Of a stretch of 64,000 nucleotides of DNA, positions 1 through 10,435 are shown one piece after another. Under the pieces are notes generated by a model. That model was not told where the DNA came from. It did no database searches and was given only the letters and a program-made list of their open reading frames with translations. This DNA is from Lolium rigidum (Eukaryota; Streptophyta; Magnoliopsida; Poales; Poaceae): positions 93,264,292 through 93,328,291 of the forward strand of contig NC_061510.1 in NCBI RefSeq assembly GCF_022539505.1. Reading direction: 5' to 3'. Position 1 is the first letter of the stretch. Each line of letters starts with the position of its first letter. Position numbers and translations under genes: made by a program.

Positions 1-123
1 GAAAAAATTAAAAAAACACGGACATACATATCACATAAAAACACGATGCCACAAATAGGTCGGTCAACGATACGAAAAAATTCCATGAACTAGAAAATAC
101 AAGAGAAATATGTTTAGCTTGTA

Positions 124-152
124 TTCCCTCCATTCATATGCGACGGAGGGAG
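124..152. mobile_element. Minimal Stowaway MITE relic
   Basis: A 29-bp segment consists of little more than two inverted Stowaway ends (TTCCCTCC at the left, GGAGGGAG at the right) and is flanked by TA on both sides (122-123 and 153-154), as expected for the TA target duplication of Stowaway elements. The interior has been lost. Apart from this, bases 1-600 are AT-rich and show nothing I can name. Confidence 0.5.
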
Positions 153-803
153 TATTCAACAGTACACGTGTGGCTGTATATTTACAATTTGCAGGTTTTC
201 ATTTTTTTGGTGCCATGCTTTGTTATCTTATGTTTTGTAAACCTCTGGATGCAAAATTACCCTCCTCCGCTCACTTATGTAAACATCCCGCTTCAAGGGT
301 CTCTTCGCAACACATAATAACTATAACATAAGTCAGAATTGATAGGATGAAACATAAATACAGACGATGTTGTAACTTGTTGAATTCCAAAAATAACTAA
401 AATTCAAAATTTGCAAAACTCCGTTTCTGACACTTGACAACTATGTCCTCGTTCCTTTGCTCAAAAGAGCAGATGTGTTTGATGGATCAAAGTTTGCAAA
501 GTGTTGATTTAAAAATCCTCCACTCCAAAAGTATACTTAATGTAACCATGGAACACCCTCCTGTGTAGCCGGCGGTTTACTTTTCCACGTTTTGATTACA
601 AGAACTATTTTACACGTTTTGCTCCATATTATGTGCACGTCCATCCCTCATGTTCCAAATATAAAAGAAGTTCGTTTTTAACTGAACTGACAGCCTGTGC
701 ACTAAAATTAGACTACCAAAAACAGAAACGCACGGCCCTACAAAGCCTTTTTTTCACCCACAAAACTCACCTCCTCCTCCCCCTGCCTCCCGTCCACGCA
801 GAA

Positions 804-849
804 GGACCAACGATACAGCCGCCGACGGTCGTCGGCGTATCGTTGGTCC
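804..849 (+). promoter_or_regulatory. Near-perfect inverted repeat in the 5' leader of IST1-like copy A
   Basis: Bases 804-816 (GGACCAACGATAC) pair exactly with 837-849. Inside them GCCGAC pairs with GTCGGC around a GGTC loop, with a 4-nt bulge (AGCC) on the left arm. The structure lies about 65 nt upstream of the ATG and should be transcribed. Copy B has a related left-arm sequence at 3043-3057 but no right arm, so the hairpin is specific to copy A. A role in translation or RNA processing is inference only. Confidence 0.7.
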
Positions 850-914
850 GATCAAAGGCGACGACGACGACGACAACACCTCAAGGGACACCGGCAAGAA
901 CAGACTCGCCGACC

Positions 915-1776
915 ATGGGTCTGTTCTTCCGCAAGTCCTCCAAGCAGACCGGCAAGCTCAAGTCCCTTCTCAAGCTCGCCATCTCACGTGTTGCCATTGC
1001 ACGCCGGCCACGCCTCGCTCGCAAGTCCATTGCCTCCGGCGACGTCTGCCAGCTCCTTGCCCTCGGCCACATCGACCGTGCTATCCACCGGGTGCGTACA
1101 TATGAAACGAACTTCCAGAAACGAGCTAGACATGGCTAGCAGTGTTGCTAACGCTAGCGTGTTTCTCTGCGCAGGCAGAGCAGGTGATAAAGGAGGACAA
1201 CATGTTGGAGGCGTTGGGCACCGTAGAGGCCTACTGCAAGTGCCTCACCCAGAAATCTGCGCAGCTTGACAAGCCCCAGTACGTAACTGATCACCTGACC
1301 TGACATTTGCTCCCATTTTTGGCTACAGATTTCTAGCCTAGCTCCGATAGGATGGCTTGTATGTGTTAATGTAAATGTCCAGGTCAAGAAAACTAATGTG
1401 TTTAGTGCGCAGGGAGTGTAGCGAGGAGATCAGGGAAGCGGCCGCCGGCGTCATTTTTGCTGCCAAGTGGTGCAGCGACCTGCCGGAGCTGCAGCTTACC
1501 CGCGACATCCTCGCAGACAAGTTCGGCAACGATTTCGCCGCGCAGGCCAAAGAGGGCACCGCCTTTGTCGATCCTACGGTAATGATTCCTATTCTTCATC
1601 TCTGGAGGTCCGTTGATTTAGATGTTGTAAAGAGGAAAGGCGACACTGACATGCTTGTTTTGTGTCGATTGCAGCTGGTGTTGAAGCTGTCCGGAGACAC
1701 GATGAACATGGAGCTGAAGAAGAAGGTGACCAAAGCAATCGCCGTGGAGAACAACATCTCGGTGGACTTCTCCTAG
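915..1776 (+). CDS. IST1-like protein, copy A (ESCRT-III associated)
   Basis: Four exons join in frame: 915-1091, 1175-1278, 1413-1578 and 1675-1776, giving 182 aa. The product is a bare IST1 domain. It has a basic N-terminus (MGLFFRKSSKQTGKLK), the ARRPRLARKSIA helix, the LLALGHIDRA segment, and the ECSEEIREAAAGVIFAA / LPEL / DKFGNDF helices typical of plant IST1-like proteins. IST1 proteins bind CHMP1-type ESCRT-III subunits and regulate the VPS4 ATPase in multivesicular body sorting on endosomes. The protein ends at NISVDFS and has no C-terminal MIT-interacting tail. TATAAAAG at 660-667 is a plausible TATA box, leaving a 5' UTR of roughly 220 nt that contains a hairpin. The start is the first ATG of the IST1 domain and fits the start of copy B. 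Copy B follows 1.3 kb downstream with the same exon phases. Confidence 0.87.
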
Positions 1777-2487
1777 ACATGTAAACAATGGAGGATGTCA
1801 ACAGCGACGTTGTACATAGTCAGGTGCTTGTCAATCTAGGACTTCATCCGTGGAAGTTCAGAGCAAGACATGACTACCATCCTCGCTCAGACAGGGCGAA
1901 CGGCTTCGGCTGAAGGATGTGAATGCGTGTGGCATTTCCAACTTTGATCGATCAGCGGATAAGCTGAAGATGACGACATCTTCGGTGTGCACAAGAAGAT
2001 GAAGTACTTCCTTGTACATTTTTTGCTCAAAATGTAGCAATTTGGATGCCATTTGTACGTTCAAAATTAGCATCGGGAGAGGGTCGTGCAGAACGAAGGC
2101 TCCTCGTACAAGAGACTGAAAGACAGCTGTTTTTTTTTTTGAAGTGTAAGACAGTTGCATTTCACTCTTACACTTAACAATGGAATGTGAAAGTTTTTTC
2201 TAGCATATAATTGAGTTTCCTAAGGTGCATATAGTTGGAGGTAAATCTACATGGGTCAAGGAGACGAGGATGTCAATGTTTTAGAGCCTATCCATCCGTT
2301 TGATTGAGTAAATAGGGTGAACAAGTGCAGGAAGAAGGGACTAAAACAATACTGTACTCCCATTTCACAAAGATCCTGGATAGAAAGTGGCAGTTCGACT
2401 GCCCGTTCCTCAAAAAAAAAAAAAAAAACTGGATGAAGAAACCAAGCCAAACTGATCGGAGGAGGGTTGCTGCATGAAGAGATATAA

Positions 2488-2651
2488 GGGCATGTACAGT
2501 CGGGCGCTTAGGTTGGGGCGCCAGGGATTAAATCCTGGCAGTTTTGGCCAATTCCCGGTTGTTTTCCTTGCGTCAACGCAAAGCTAAGAGGCTGACGCTA
2601 GCGAAACTAGTACAAAATTTAGCAACCAAGCGCCGACGCTTACCTACATGT
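2488..2651. mobile_element. TIR MITE between the two IST1-like genes
   Basis: The left end GGGCATGTACAGTCGGGCGC is matched in inverted form at about 2622-2651 (GCGCCGACGCTTACCTACAT), with gaps. The size, about 165 bp, fits a non-autonomous DNA element. The superfamily is not certain. The rest of 1777-2900 is the 3' flank of copy A and the promoter of copy B, with A-rich runs only. Confidence 0.5.
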
Positions 2652-3119
2652 ACTAACTGACTAATTAAGCACCCGTTAAGAAGGCCATACCAAATTAATC
2701 AGACGAGGTTGCTCACGTCGGCTGCCTCTTCAGCCTTCAGGTGACCACCATCGACAACTACGCATTTCTGTCCCAATTTCATACTCGCTCCTCCGTATCA
2801 GAAAAATTACTATGGGCATCTCCTAAAATGAGTTAGTGTTTAACTAACTGCAAGTATACTTAACAAGGTTTTAAAACGGAACCATACCAGTTTTAATTAA
2901 CAGGCACTAAAACTATACTGCCTAGAACAGAACCATGGGCCTATATATTCTTGCCCCTCCAAGCCAGACTTCCGCATTGAGTCCACAAGCAACTCAGCTG
3001 ATCGTCTCCCACCTTCTGCAACCTCCTGTCCACGCAAAGGACCAGCAATACAACCAAGATAGGCCTTCATATAACCGAGCATCAAAGCCAACACCACCGA
3101 AACACCATAAGGTCCAGCC

Positions 3120-4256
3120 ATGGGATTGCTCCGCAAGACTTCAAAGCAGACAGCGAAACTCAAGTCCCTTCTCGAGCTCGCTGTCACCCGGATCGCTGTT
3201 GCCCGCCGGCCTCGCGCTGCTCGCAAGTCCATCGCCTCCAGCGATGTCAGCCAGCTCCTTGCTCTCGGCCACCTCGACCGTGCTCTCAGCCGCGTGCGTA
3301 CCGGTCACCTTCACCGCTTCACGCATGCCAACATGAAACAAGATGTGGTATACTCTGATTAATTCGATGTAGTCTTACAAATGCCAGTGTTTCTCTTCCC
3401 AGACAGAGCAGGTTATCCAGGAAGACAACATGTTGGAGGCGTTCGGCATCATAGAGCTCTACTGCAATCAGCTCATCGAGCAGGCTGCGCAGTTGGACAA
3501 GCCACAGTATGTTAGGCTTCATCACACCTGACGTGATCTTTGTTCTCATATTTGGCCCTCTATGGTCCCATGAACGGTTGCATGGCATGGCTATTCTGTT
3601 TGGGCTGTAGGGAGTGCAATGAGGAGTTAAGGGAAGCGGCAGCCAGCATCATGTTTGCTGCCGGCTGGTGTGGCGACCTGCCGGAGCTGCTGTTTGCCCG
3701 TACCATCCTTGCTGACAAGTTCGGCAATGACTTTGCTGTGGCAGCCAAGGAGGGCACCGACATCGTCGATCCCATCGTAAGAATACTTATTCATTTGATC
3801 ATTTCTAGTATGTCCCACTGATTCGCAGAGGAAAGAGGGACTGCAGAGTTAACCTTTTTGTGGCCATTGCAGCTGGTGTGGAAGTTGTCAGGAAACACAA
3901 CGAACATGGAACTGAAGAAGAAAGTGACCAAAGAGATTGCCGCAGAGAACAATATCTTGGTGGACTTCTCTGGGATCCCAGAAGAAACAGAGGATATCTT
4001 GGTGGACTTCTCTGAGCTTCAGGAAGTAACTGATGATGGCAATAGCAACGTTCAGGAGCTCATCGATGAAATGTCCTGCCAGGACGACATTGATGGAAGT
4101 TCAGAGTTAGAAGACGACCATCAACACTCACACAGAACAAATACCTCCGGTCTGGAGAGCGACGAGAATGTACAAGTCATTGCCAACTCTGATGGATCAG
4201 ATGATGAGATCAAAGGCCAGCGGAGCCGAAAATGGTGGCACCTTGGGTGCACATAA
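3120..4256 (+). CDS. IST1-like protein, copy B with acidic C-terminal tail
   Basis: Exons 3120-3293, 3403-3506, 3611-3776 and 3873-4256 join to 275 aa. The first about 182 residues are collinear with copy A (MGLLRKTSKQTAKLK, ARRPRAARKSIA, LLALGHLDRA, DKFGNDF), with identical lengths for exons 2 and 3 (104 and 166 nt). Copy A stops after VDFS, but here the frame runs on into an acidic Ser/Asp/Glu-rich tail. The tail begins with a duplicated phrase: ILVDFSGIPEETED followed by ILVDFSELQEVTDD. A TATA-like TATATATT lies at about 2942-2949. The role is expected in ESCRT/VPS4-dependent endosomal sorting, as for other IST1 proteins. I do not recognise a MIT-interacting motif in the tail. Confidence 0.87.
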
Positions 4257-4559
4257 AAGGATAATATTTCTCTGCATCCGGCCAAACATGTAGTGATCTG
4301 GGTGGGGCAATGCCATATGCGCATCCCAAAACCACCAAACTGTGAATAGTGTGCTAAGGGTATACTTTCAAACTATGTAACAGTATGTCAATATTAAACT
4401 AGTTCAACTGTATCATCAAAAAAATAAACCCCATGGGCAAAACCGGGTTGCTAATGCTACAACAAAACCACGTTGCTTACAGCCTTGGACCAGATGGTAA
4501 CCTGTCCACTGCTTGATCACCGCCCTTCAGTACCTTGATGATATTGCTCTACACTAATA

Positions 4560-4681
4560 CTTCCTCCGTTCCAAATTAATTGACCCAATTGTCTAGATAC
4601 GCATGTATCTAGACATGTTTTACTGTTGAGATACATGCGTATGTAGACAAAGCTGAGTCAATTAATTTAGAACAGACGGAG
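4560..4681. mobile_element. Stowaway MITE
   Basis: Inverted ends CTTCCTCCGTTCC and (as complement) GACGGAG bound a 122-bp AT-rich element containing the usual inner inverted repeats (AATTGACC / GAGTCAATTAATTTAG, and CTAGATAC pairs). TA dinucleotides flank it at 4558-4559 and 4682-4683. Confidence 0.8.
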
Positions 4682-4778
4682 TAACAATCATATCACTACG
4701 TTATCGAACCTACTACATTTGACTTTATGCTGTTGCAAGTATTTTGTAAACATTATTATGTGGACATCTGTTTGTAAA

Positions 4779-4890
4779 AAAAAGGAGACCAGGGACTAGA
4801 CCTTGGTGGCATAATTATTATAGAAGAAACCACTTGAGCAACCTGGCGGAGTCCAAGACTCGAACCCGGGTGCACCAGGGTGGGCTGCAC
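4779..4890 (-). mobile_element. SINE, tRNA-derived, T-tailed, 5'-truncated (Au SINE-like)
   Basis: The element is flanked by an exact 15-bp target duplication (ACATCTGTTTGTAAA at 4764-4778 and 4891-4905). Read on the minus strand it contains a pol III B-box (GGTTCGAGTC) near its start and ends in a T-run after CCCTGGTCTCC. This matches the T-ended, tRNA-related Au SINE family of grasses. At 112 bp it is shorter than the roughly 180 bp usual for Au, and I see no A-box, so it is 5'-truncated. Confidence 0.75.
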
Positions 4891-5044
4891 ACATCTGTTT
4901 GTAAACCCCAACCTCCTTAGTTTTGTATAATGGGCAGACTAGTGAACGCCATCAATCAGAAAAATTGAAAGATATCTTGTGTGCTGACAACATACCAAGT
5001 ATAACTACTAGAGAACCAAGAAATATTAAGCAAACCATATCAGC

Positions 5045-5585
5045 AAGAAAATTAGAGATGGAGAAAATTGGCCCGAGCGGCAAACAAGATATGGAAGGGG
5101 AAATAAGACATGGTGAAGGTGCCCTGCAAAGATCATCACAATAAAAGGGCACCACCCAACACGCAGGCCAGGGGATATCCGTCAGGCACGCTGTGATGAT
5201 CCCTATGTCTATCTAGAACCCTGAGCTTCAGCTACCGAACATCTAGTTACCATACCAACATGGATGGCAGCACAATAAGAAGCATCTCATGCATGGTTGT
5301 TTAGTTAGTAATAAGGAAATTAAAGATGGTAAAACGTGGTCAAACAAAAACTCATAGGGGCAAACAAGATATGGAGGGGCAAGTAAGACACAGTGAAGGT
5401 TCCCTGCAAAGATCATCTCAAGAAGTCCCTGCAAACATGTGGGTTAGGGGATAGCAATTCACGCTGTGATGCTCTTCTATGTCAAAGCATAACCCTGATC
5501 TTCAGCTACCAAACAGCATCCACTTACCATACCGACACGGCAACATGAAAAGAAACATCTCAGGAATTATTGTTTCAGTCTATCT
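5045..5585. repeat. Tandem duplication, two copies of about 270 bp
   Basis: Bases about 5045-5310 and 5315-5585 are diverged direct copies. Shared landmarks are GGCAAACAAGATATGGA (5079 and 5359), CCCTGCAAAGATCATC (5121 and 5401), CACGCTGTGATG and CTTCAGCTACC, in the same order at about 280-bp spacing. No convincing coding capacity is seen. The stretch 5586-6100 holds only the 3' flank of the minus-strand ISD11 gene. Confidence 0.75.
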
Positions 5586-6131
5586 CCATGTTACACAGGG
5601 ACAGGGCTACAAGGGGTTTGGTGTGATTTCTCTAAATCTGGTAGGCACTACTAGGCGCAGAGCCAATCTATTGCTTTTCTCACGACAACTTATTCCATGC
5701 GCACACTAATCTGGTTTTGGATTTGTAACCGAGGATACACCATTTCAGCAATTCAACAAACAGCTTATGGGTCACCTAATTGACTTCAACACGAACTTAA
5801 CAATTCAACACTCTAGTCAGCACCGCAAGTATGCAGTACCGAGAAAATGCAAGTGGGATGGACCAATAGTACCAGTGCAATGATATTAGAAAACCTTAAG
5901 CCGCAACCAGATAGTTTTACATGTAAAATTCGTATGTGAAACATACAATATCATGATCGTCAATCTGCAAATTTATTAAACAAAAGAAACAATATCATGG
6001 CAATTATCCAGCAGCGAACATGATAATATCAGCAGACCTATAATAGCGTCAAATCACCATAGCCCTACTACATAACAGAGCACAGACCCGAAAGGGGAAA
6101 GGAGGAGCCTGAAACCTCTCTCCCGTGTCGA

Positions 6132-6407
6132 TCACTGAATCTTCATCTCGACGACGCTCTTGGCCTTGGGTGCGTAGAGAGAGTACACCAGCACCTGCCG
6201 CTTCGCCACCTCCAGCTGCTGCTTCCCGTCCGCGAAGGCCGCCGCCGCGGCCGGCGCGTCGGCGAGGGCGCGGTTGTCGCGGAAGGCGTCCGCCGCGCGG
6301 CGGACCGTGTACTCGCGGATGTTGTAGTCGGAGAACTTCCGGCCCGTGCGGAGGAAGGCCCGGAAGAGGGACAGCACCTGCGCCTTCGATGGAGCCGCCG
6401 CCGCCAT
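6132..6407 (-). CDS. ISD11: ISD11 / LYRM4-like mitochondrial LYR protein
   Basis: An intronless 91-aa frame. The N-terminal helix carries an LYR-type motif written here as LFR (SLFRAFLRTGRKF). It is followed by the family hallmark FSDYNIREYTVRR and the ADAFRDNR helix, then VAKRQVLVYSLY near the C-terminus. These match ISD11 (LYRM4), the small mitochondrial protein that stabilises the cysteine desulfurase NFS1 and works with acyl carrier protein in iron-sulphur cluster assembly. Length agrees with the family (about 85-95 aa). The Tyr-to-Phe change in LYR is conservative. The gene is head-to-head with the next gene, 201 bp between the two ATGs, so a shared promoter is likely. Confidence 0.92.
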   Translation of the reverse strand: MAAAAPSKAQVLSLFRAFLRTGRKFSDYNIREYTVRRAADAFRDNRALADAPAAAAAFADGKQQLEVAKRQVLVYSLYAPKAKSVVEMKIQ

Positions 6408-6608
6408 GGTTGCCTTTCCTGTGAGAGAAGAAAATCGACCGATTTCTGAGGGCTTCTTCAGGGATTTGGGGGAGAGCTACCCAAGTCGATATTTGCCTTG
6501 ATAAAACAGCAAATACGCACTATGTCCAGGGTCATATGCGCAAAACTGCACAACATTCCGCTTTCGCTTATAGGCGGCGTAGTCGGCTATTCGGCGCGGT
6601 GTTGGACG
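6408..6608. promoter_or_regulatory. Putative bidirectional promoter of ISD11 and the unknown gene
   Basis: Only 201 bp separate the ATG of ISD11 (minus, 6407) from the ATG at 6609 (plus). Both 5' UTRs and both core promoters must fit here or overlap the neighbouring gene. There is no clear TATA box. An in-frame upstream ATG at 6498 could extend the plus-strand protein by 37 residues, but that extension is not like conserved sequence and I prefer 6609. Confidence 0.55.
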
Positions 6609-9485
6609 ATGGGCTCTCTGTCGGACTCGCAGTCGAATGGCGACCTTCCGCCGCCGCCGTCAGAGGCGGAGCCGGAGCCGGAGGACCCTGGGGCCCAGGC
6701 CGATGAGGGAGATGCCGGAGAGAAGATGGAGGGCGTCGCGTCCATCGCGCTGCTGCCCTCTGGCGCCATCTCCGGGCACTTCATCCGCCTCCCGGACTCC
6801 GTCTGCTACGGCCTCCAGGGCACCCGTAAATTTCTCTCCCCATTCACCCTTATAGTACTGACCTTCCAATTTCCTGATGCGAGCATTGTATCAGTGGCTG
6901 CAACTGCTTCTAGCTTGAATCGTTTGAGTTGTCACCAAAACCCCCCATTTTTTTCAGCACAAGTGACAGTGTGAGGTTGATATCTAATTAGGGTTTATTT
7001 CTATAGAAGTTTAACTTTATTTCGAAGCATTGTTTGTGCATACTTCCTACAATGCTACATTTCTTATGATATGCTATAACCTATTGCATTCTGAAGCCAT
7101 ACTTGTTTCCTTATGCTATCTGAAGAAAGAATGATGGATATTGATATTACTATGTTCTTACTTATACAAGTGAATTTCTGTGCTTCTACTCTGGGCCCTT
7201 TGCAGTTGTACGCCACCTTTGGTTTTTTTTCTTTAACAGAAGATAACTTTAGCTTATAGCGCTGTGTCCTTTTCCTTTTCTATCATATAGCAATACCATG
7301 CGAGAGGGAGTGTAGCCGAGGAGATGACTACCGCCTTATAAAGCTCTCCATCATTAATTTTAAGGTCAGACATGTCTTATTTTCTTCTCCACCAAGCATG
7401 TATTCTACCAACTGATTGTCTTCGGCTTATCTTGGATCTATGCTCATGTGACAGAGGTTAACATGTGCTCATGTGACAGAGGAAGACAGAGAAGGTGGTT
7501 GTGGTGGAATGCAGGGGACATGATGCTGCTCGATTACAACATATTGACCATTTGCACGGGTAAGGTCTTCTCTCATGGGCGGGTTTCATCAAAACTAAAT
7601 TTTATTTTGTTGAATTTACTATTTGCAAAAACAATGTGGTGTGATGTGCTGATGCTTATGCCCAGAATTTTAGCTGCAAGTGTTGAACTTTTCATACACG
7701 TGGGGGCATATGAAATCTGAATAGGGATGCATCTTTCTTTCATTGGTCTAGATGTCCTTCATATCTTTTTCTAGATGCCCTTCATATCTTTTTCCAGGCT
7801 ATATCAGAGCGCTGTAACTTAACGGTGTTTTCTAAAGCATGATACTGATAGAACTTGTTGTAATGAAGTATGTTTTCAAGAAGTGTACTTATTAAATATA
7901 TTTTAACAATAGTGATCCTATGAAGCAAGGTATATTGGGTTGTTGGTTCTTGTGCCAGGCTCACCGCTTTGTATACTTCTACTCTCAAGTAATTAACTAA
8001 CACCAAGACAGCATTTAACTTATCATTGTCTCATTTTGTGATTTTGGAGTTATTTCTTACTAGCATGTTAATTAAACAACCTACAAGTTAATCATACTTG
8101 AAAATTACCTTTCCTCACTGGCACGTAGTTGCGTACCTCCATCCCTGTTAATCCTACTTATGAGGTGCGCGTGGATCAAACTGTGGACTGAAATACCCCT
8201 AAAACCAACAGTGTGTGTGGATTGAACAGAAATTTGCATCCGTATCGAGTGGGATTAACTGCCCTTGTTAAGATTACTCTGGAGTATTTCAGTCTAAAGT
8301 TGCTATCCGGTGCTTCCTCTCTGCTCTCCATGAAAAAATTCTGGTGCTGATTAAAACATGGAAGGATGCTTTTTTTGTGTGTGTGTGGAAAGGCCGACTT
8401 ATGAGGTGTTCACTTTTGGGTGTTCTTTTTTTACAAAATATAGGCTGCTAGCTATGATGTTTCATAGTGTTAGTGATTTTGATGGTCAACTCTCTACTGT
8501 ATTGTTATGAACTAGGTTTTTGGGGAGGGGTTGTCGCCCGGGAGGCAATGTAGAACTATTCTCCTGTCGCCGCAGGGAGTACATGATAGCCCTATTATAC
8601 AGGACGGCTTGATCGACAAGCCGGAACTAGATTTGAACTCTAGATCGGTCGATCCTACCATAGCTGGTCTCTTGCTAGTTTAAATGATAAACTAGTAATT
8701 GCTGGATTCTTCCTAGTTTAATGGACAAAATTGTGCGGATCCTCTTCCTAACTTGGTGCTGCGTGGGCCATGTACAATACATACATAACACATATGGTTG
8801 GAATTTGATTCCATATTGTGTATCGTGTAGTGTTTGCTGCATTGCTTAATAAAAGGTGACTTGCACTACTGTCTAAAGTTTGATGCTGTTCTTTTTATGC
8901 CAAGGTGTGATGCCGTTAAGTAAGTCTCAGTTATTGTTAAGAATTTTGTTTGTGCAACTTTCCTTATGCAATAATCTGTTGTGCAGATGGGAAGATGACA
9001 TTGTTGGGTTGGTTCAGAAGAAACATGGCAACAAAAAGGTGTTGGTCTCCTTCGAATGCGAGACGCTAAAGGCCGATAAAGCCGCCGAAGAACATATCAG
9101 CAGATACATGCCGAATCTCTGTGGACTGGATGCAGTTGGTAAGCATGGAGCACCAAACTCTCTGCATAATAAACAGCAAAAGCCTTGATCACGAAAAAAC
9201 TACTAGTAATTCCACATCGACAGGACATGAATGTGCATTGCAGAATCTACGGTAGTTGACAGCACTAGTAGGCATGGATCACGAGTTACTGAGCACGCGG
9301 CATGTCCGCTCCCAGCTGGCTCAGCATTTCCATGTTATAGCCCTGTCTTACAACTGTGTGCAGATTCCTGATGCCTGTCCTATTAACTCGTTTCTTTCTT
9401 ACCTCGCGTTGCAGTAAATACAGGAAAGATGAGTATCTCCGGCATCAACCTTGATGAGGACGACCAACCAAGCGGCGACGACTGA
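6609..9485 (+). CDS. Conserved plant protein of unknown function, five exons
   Basis: Exons 6609-6825, 7291-7364, 7480-7559, 8987-9138 and 9415-9485 join in frame to 197 aa. The N-terminus is acidic and Pro/Glu-rich (about residues 1-45). It leads into a compact globular part with GAISGHFIRLPDSVCYGLQG, ECSRGDDYRLIKLSI, KVVVVECRGHDAARL, HIDHLHGWED, KHGNKKVLVSFECETLKADK and a C-terminal KMSISGINLDED. The phases of all four introns agree and the joined protein is free of stops, so the gene looks intact. I recall similar proteins in other plants, but do not recognise a named domain. It shares a short intergenic region with ISD11. Intron 3 is 1.4 kb and AT-rich with no recognised insert. Confidence 0.8.
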
Positions 9486-9893
9486 GAGCAGCGCATTCAG
9501 TAACGGTTTGTTAACAGCGACGACAAAACAGGACCGTGTGTGTTGTTTGTGCACTTAAAATGGTAGCAGCAAGTCCTCTAGTCTAATGGAATCCGTGTTG
9601 CTGCTGCTGCATGTGGTACTAATCCCGATGAGTGATTGTACACCTGGGTGGTTTGGAGGGCCACGAGAGAGAAAGCATTGCAAATCGTGGTCCGTGCCTG
9701 CACTATTTTGTCTATTTCGTTCACGCCTGTACGGGTGGATATATCGCTTCGTTGCCTGTTTTCCCACGGGTGGACCGTCTGTATATGGGTCTTGACTCTT
9801 GGGTGAGTACTGTTGCGCGCGTGAAGGGATTCGGGTTCTTACCACATGGCTCGTATGAAACTATGAAGACACCAGGAGTTAAACTAAGGACTA

Positions 9894-10435
9894 CTCCCTC
9901 CAGCCTCGAAAGAGTGTACGTTTAGGTTTTTCAAAGCATATTAAGAATTTTGGGTTGGAAAAGTGTCACTCACCATCTCTCACCTCGTTATTTTTACCAC
10001 ATCCAATGAGCTATGAGCATGTAGAAAAGGAGGCCATGTGCTAAATGTTAATGGTCTCGATTCTCGTGTGATAAAAGAGAAAGCATTTTAGAGTATATTG
10101 AAAAGAGAGACCATTAACATTTTATGTTCTGCGTATGCTAAACTACTAATCAATTTGCCTATTGGAGTTATGGGCCGAAACAAACACGTCCATCTACTAG
10201 GCTGGACCAGCCCACTTTGGCGTTAAATCCTGGTTGACCAGCGCCACATGAGTAAACACACGCGCAAACGAGCAGATCGCGACATTTGGCCGGGATTGAC
10301 CGGGATTAGAAAGGTCAGGGTCGTGTTTTCAGGGATTAGAAGGTTGGGGTTCATCTTAGACCTCCACTATGAAGTGAAGGTTTGTTTCAGACTTTACTCT
10401 TACCTAAACGTCCACCTATTTAAGGACGGAGGGAA
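9894..10435. mobile_element. Large Stowaway/mariner-type MITE
   Basis: The ends CTCCCTCC...ACGTTTAGG (9895-9928) and CCTAAACG...GGAGGGAA (10403-10435) are imperfect inverted repeats of about 35 bp. TA flanks at 9892-9893 and 10436-10437. At 542 bp it is longer than most Stowaway MITEs. The surrounding 9486-11500 is otherwise AT-rich intergenic DNA without a supportable gene. Confidence 0.7.

Noticed and set aside
4840..4885. Possible tRNA gene on the minus strand (GGTTCGAGTC T-arm-like sequence)
   Set aside because: There is no acceptor stem or D/anticodon arm. The segment lies inside a T-tailed element with a 15-bp target duplication, so it is the B-box of a SINE.
6498..6608. Upstream ATG extending the unknown gene by 37 residues
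   Set aside because: The extension lies in the short divergent promoter interval and lacks the composition of the rest. The ATG at 6609 opens the acidic N-terminus directly.
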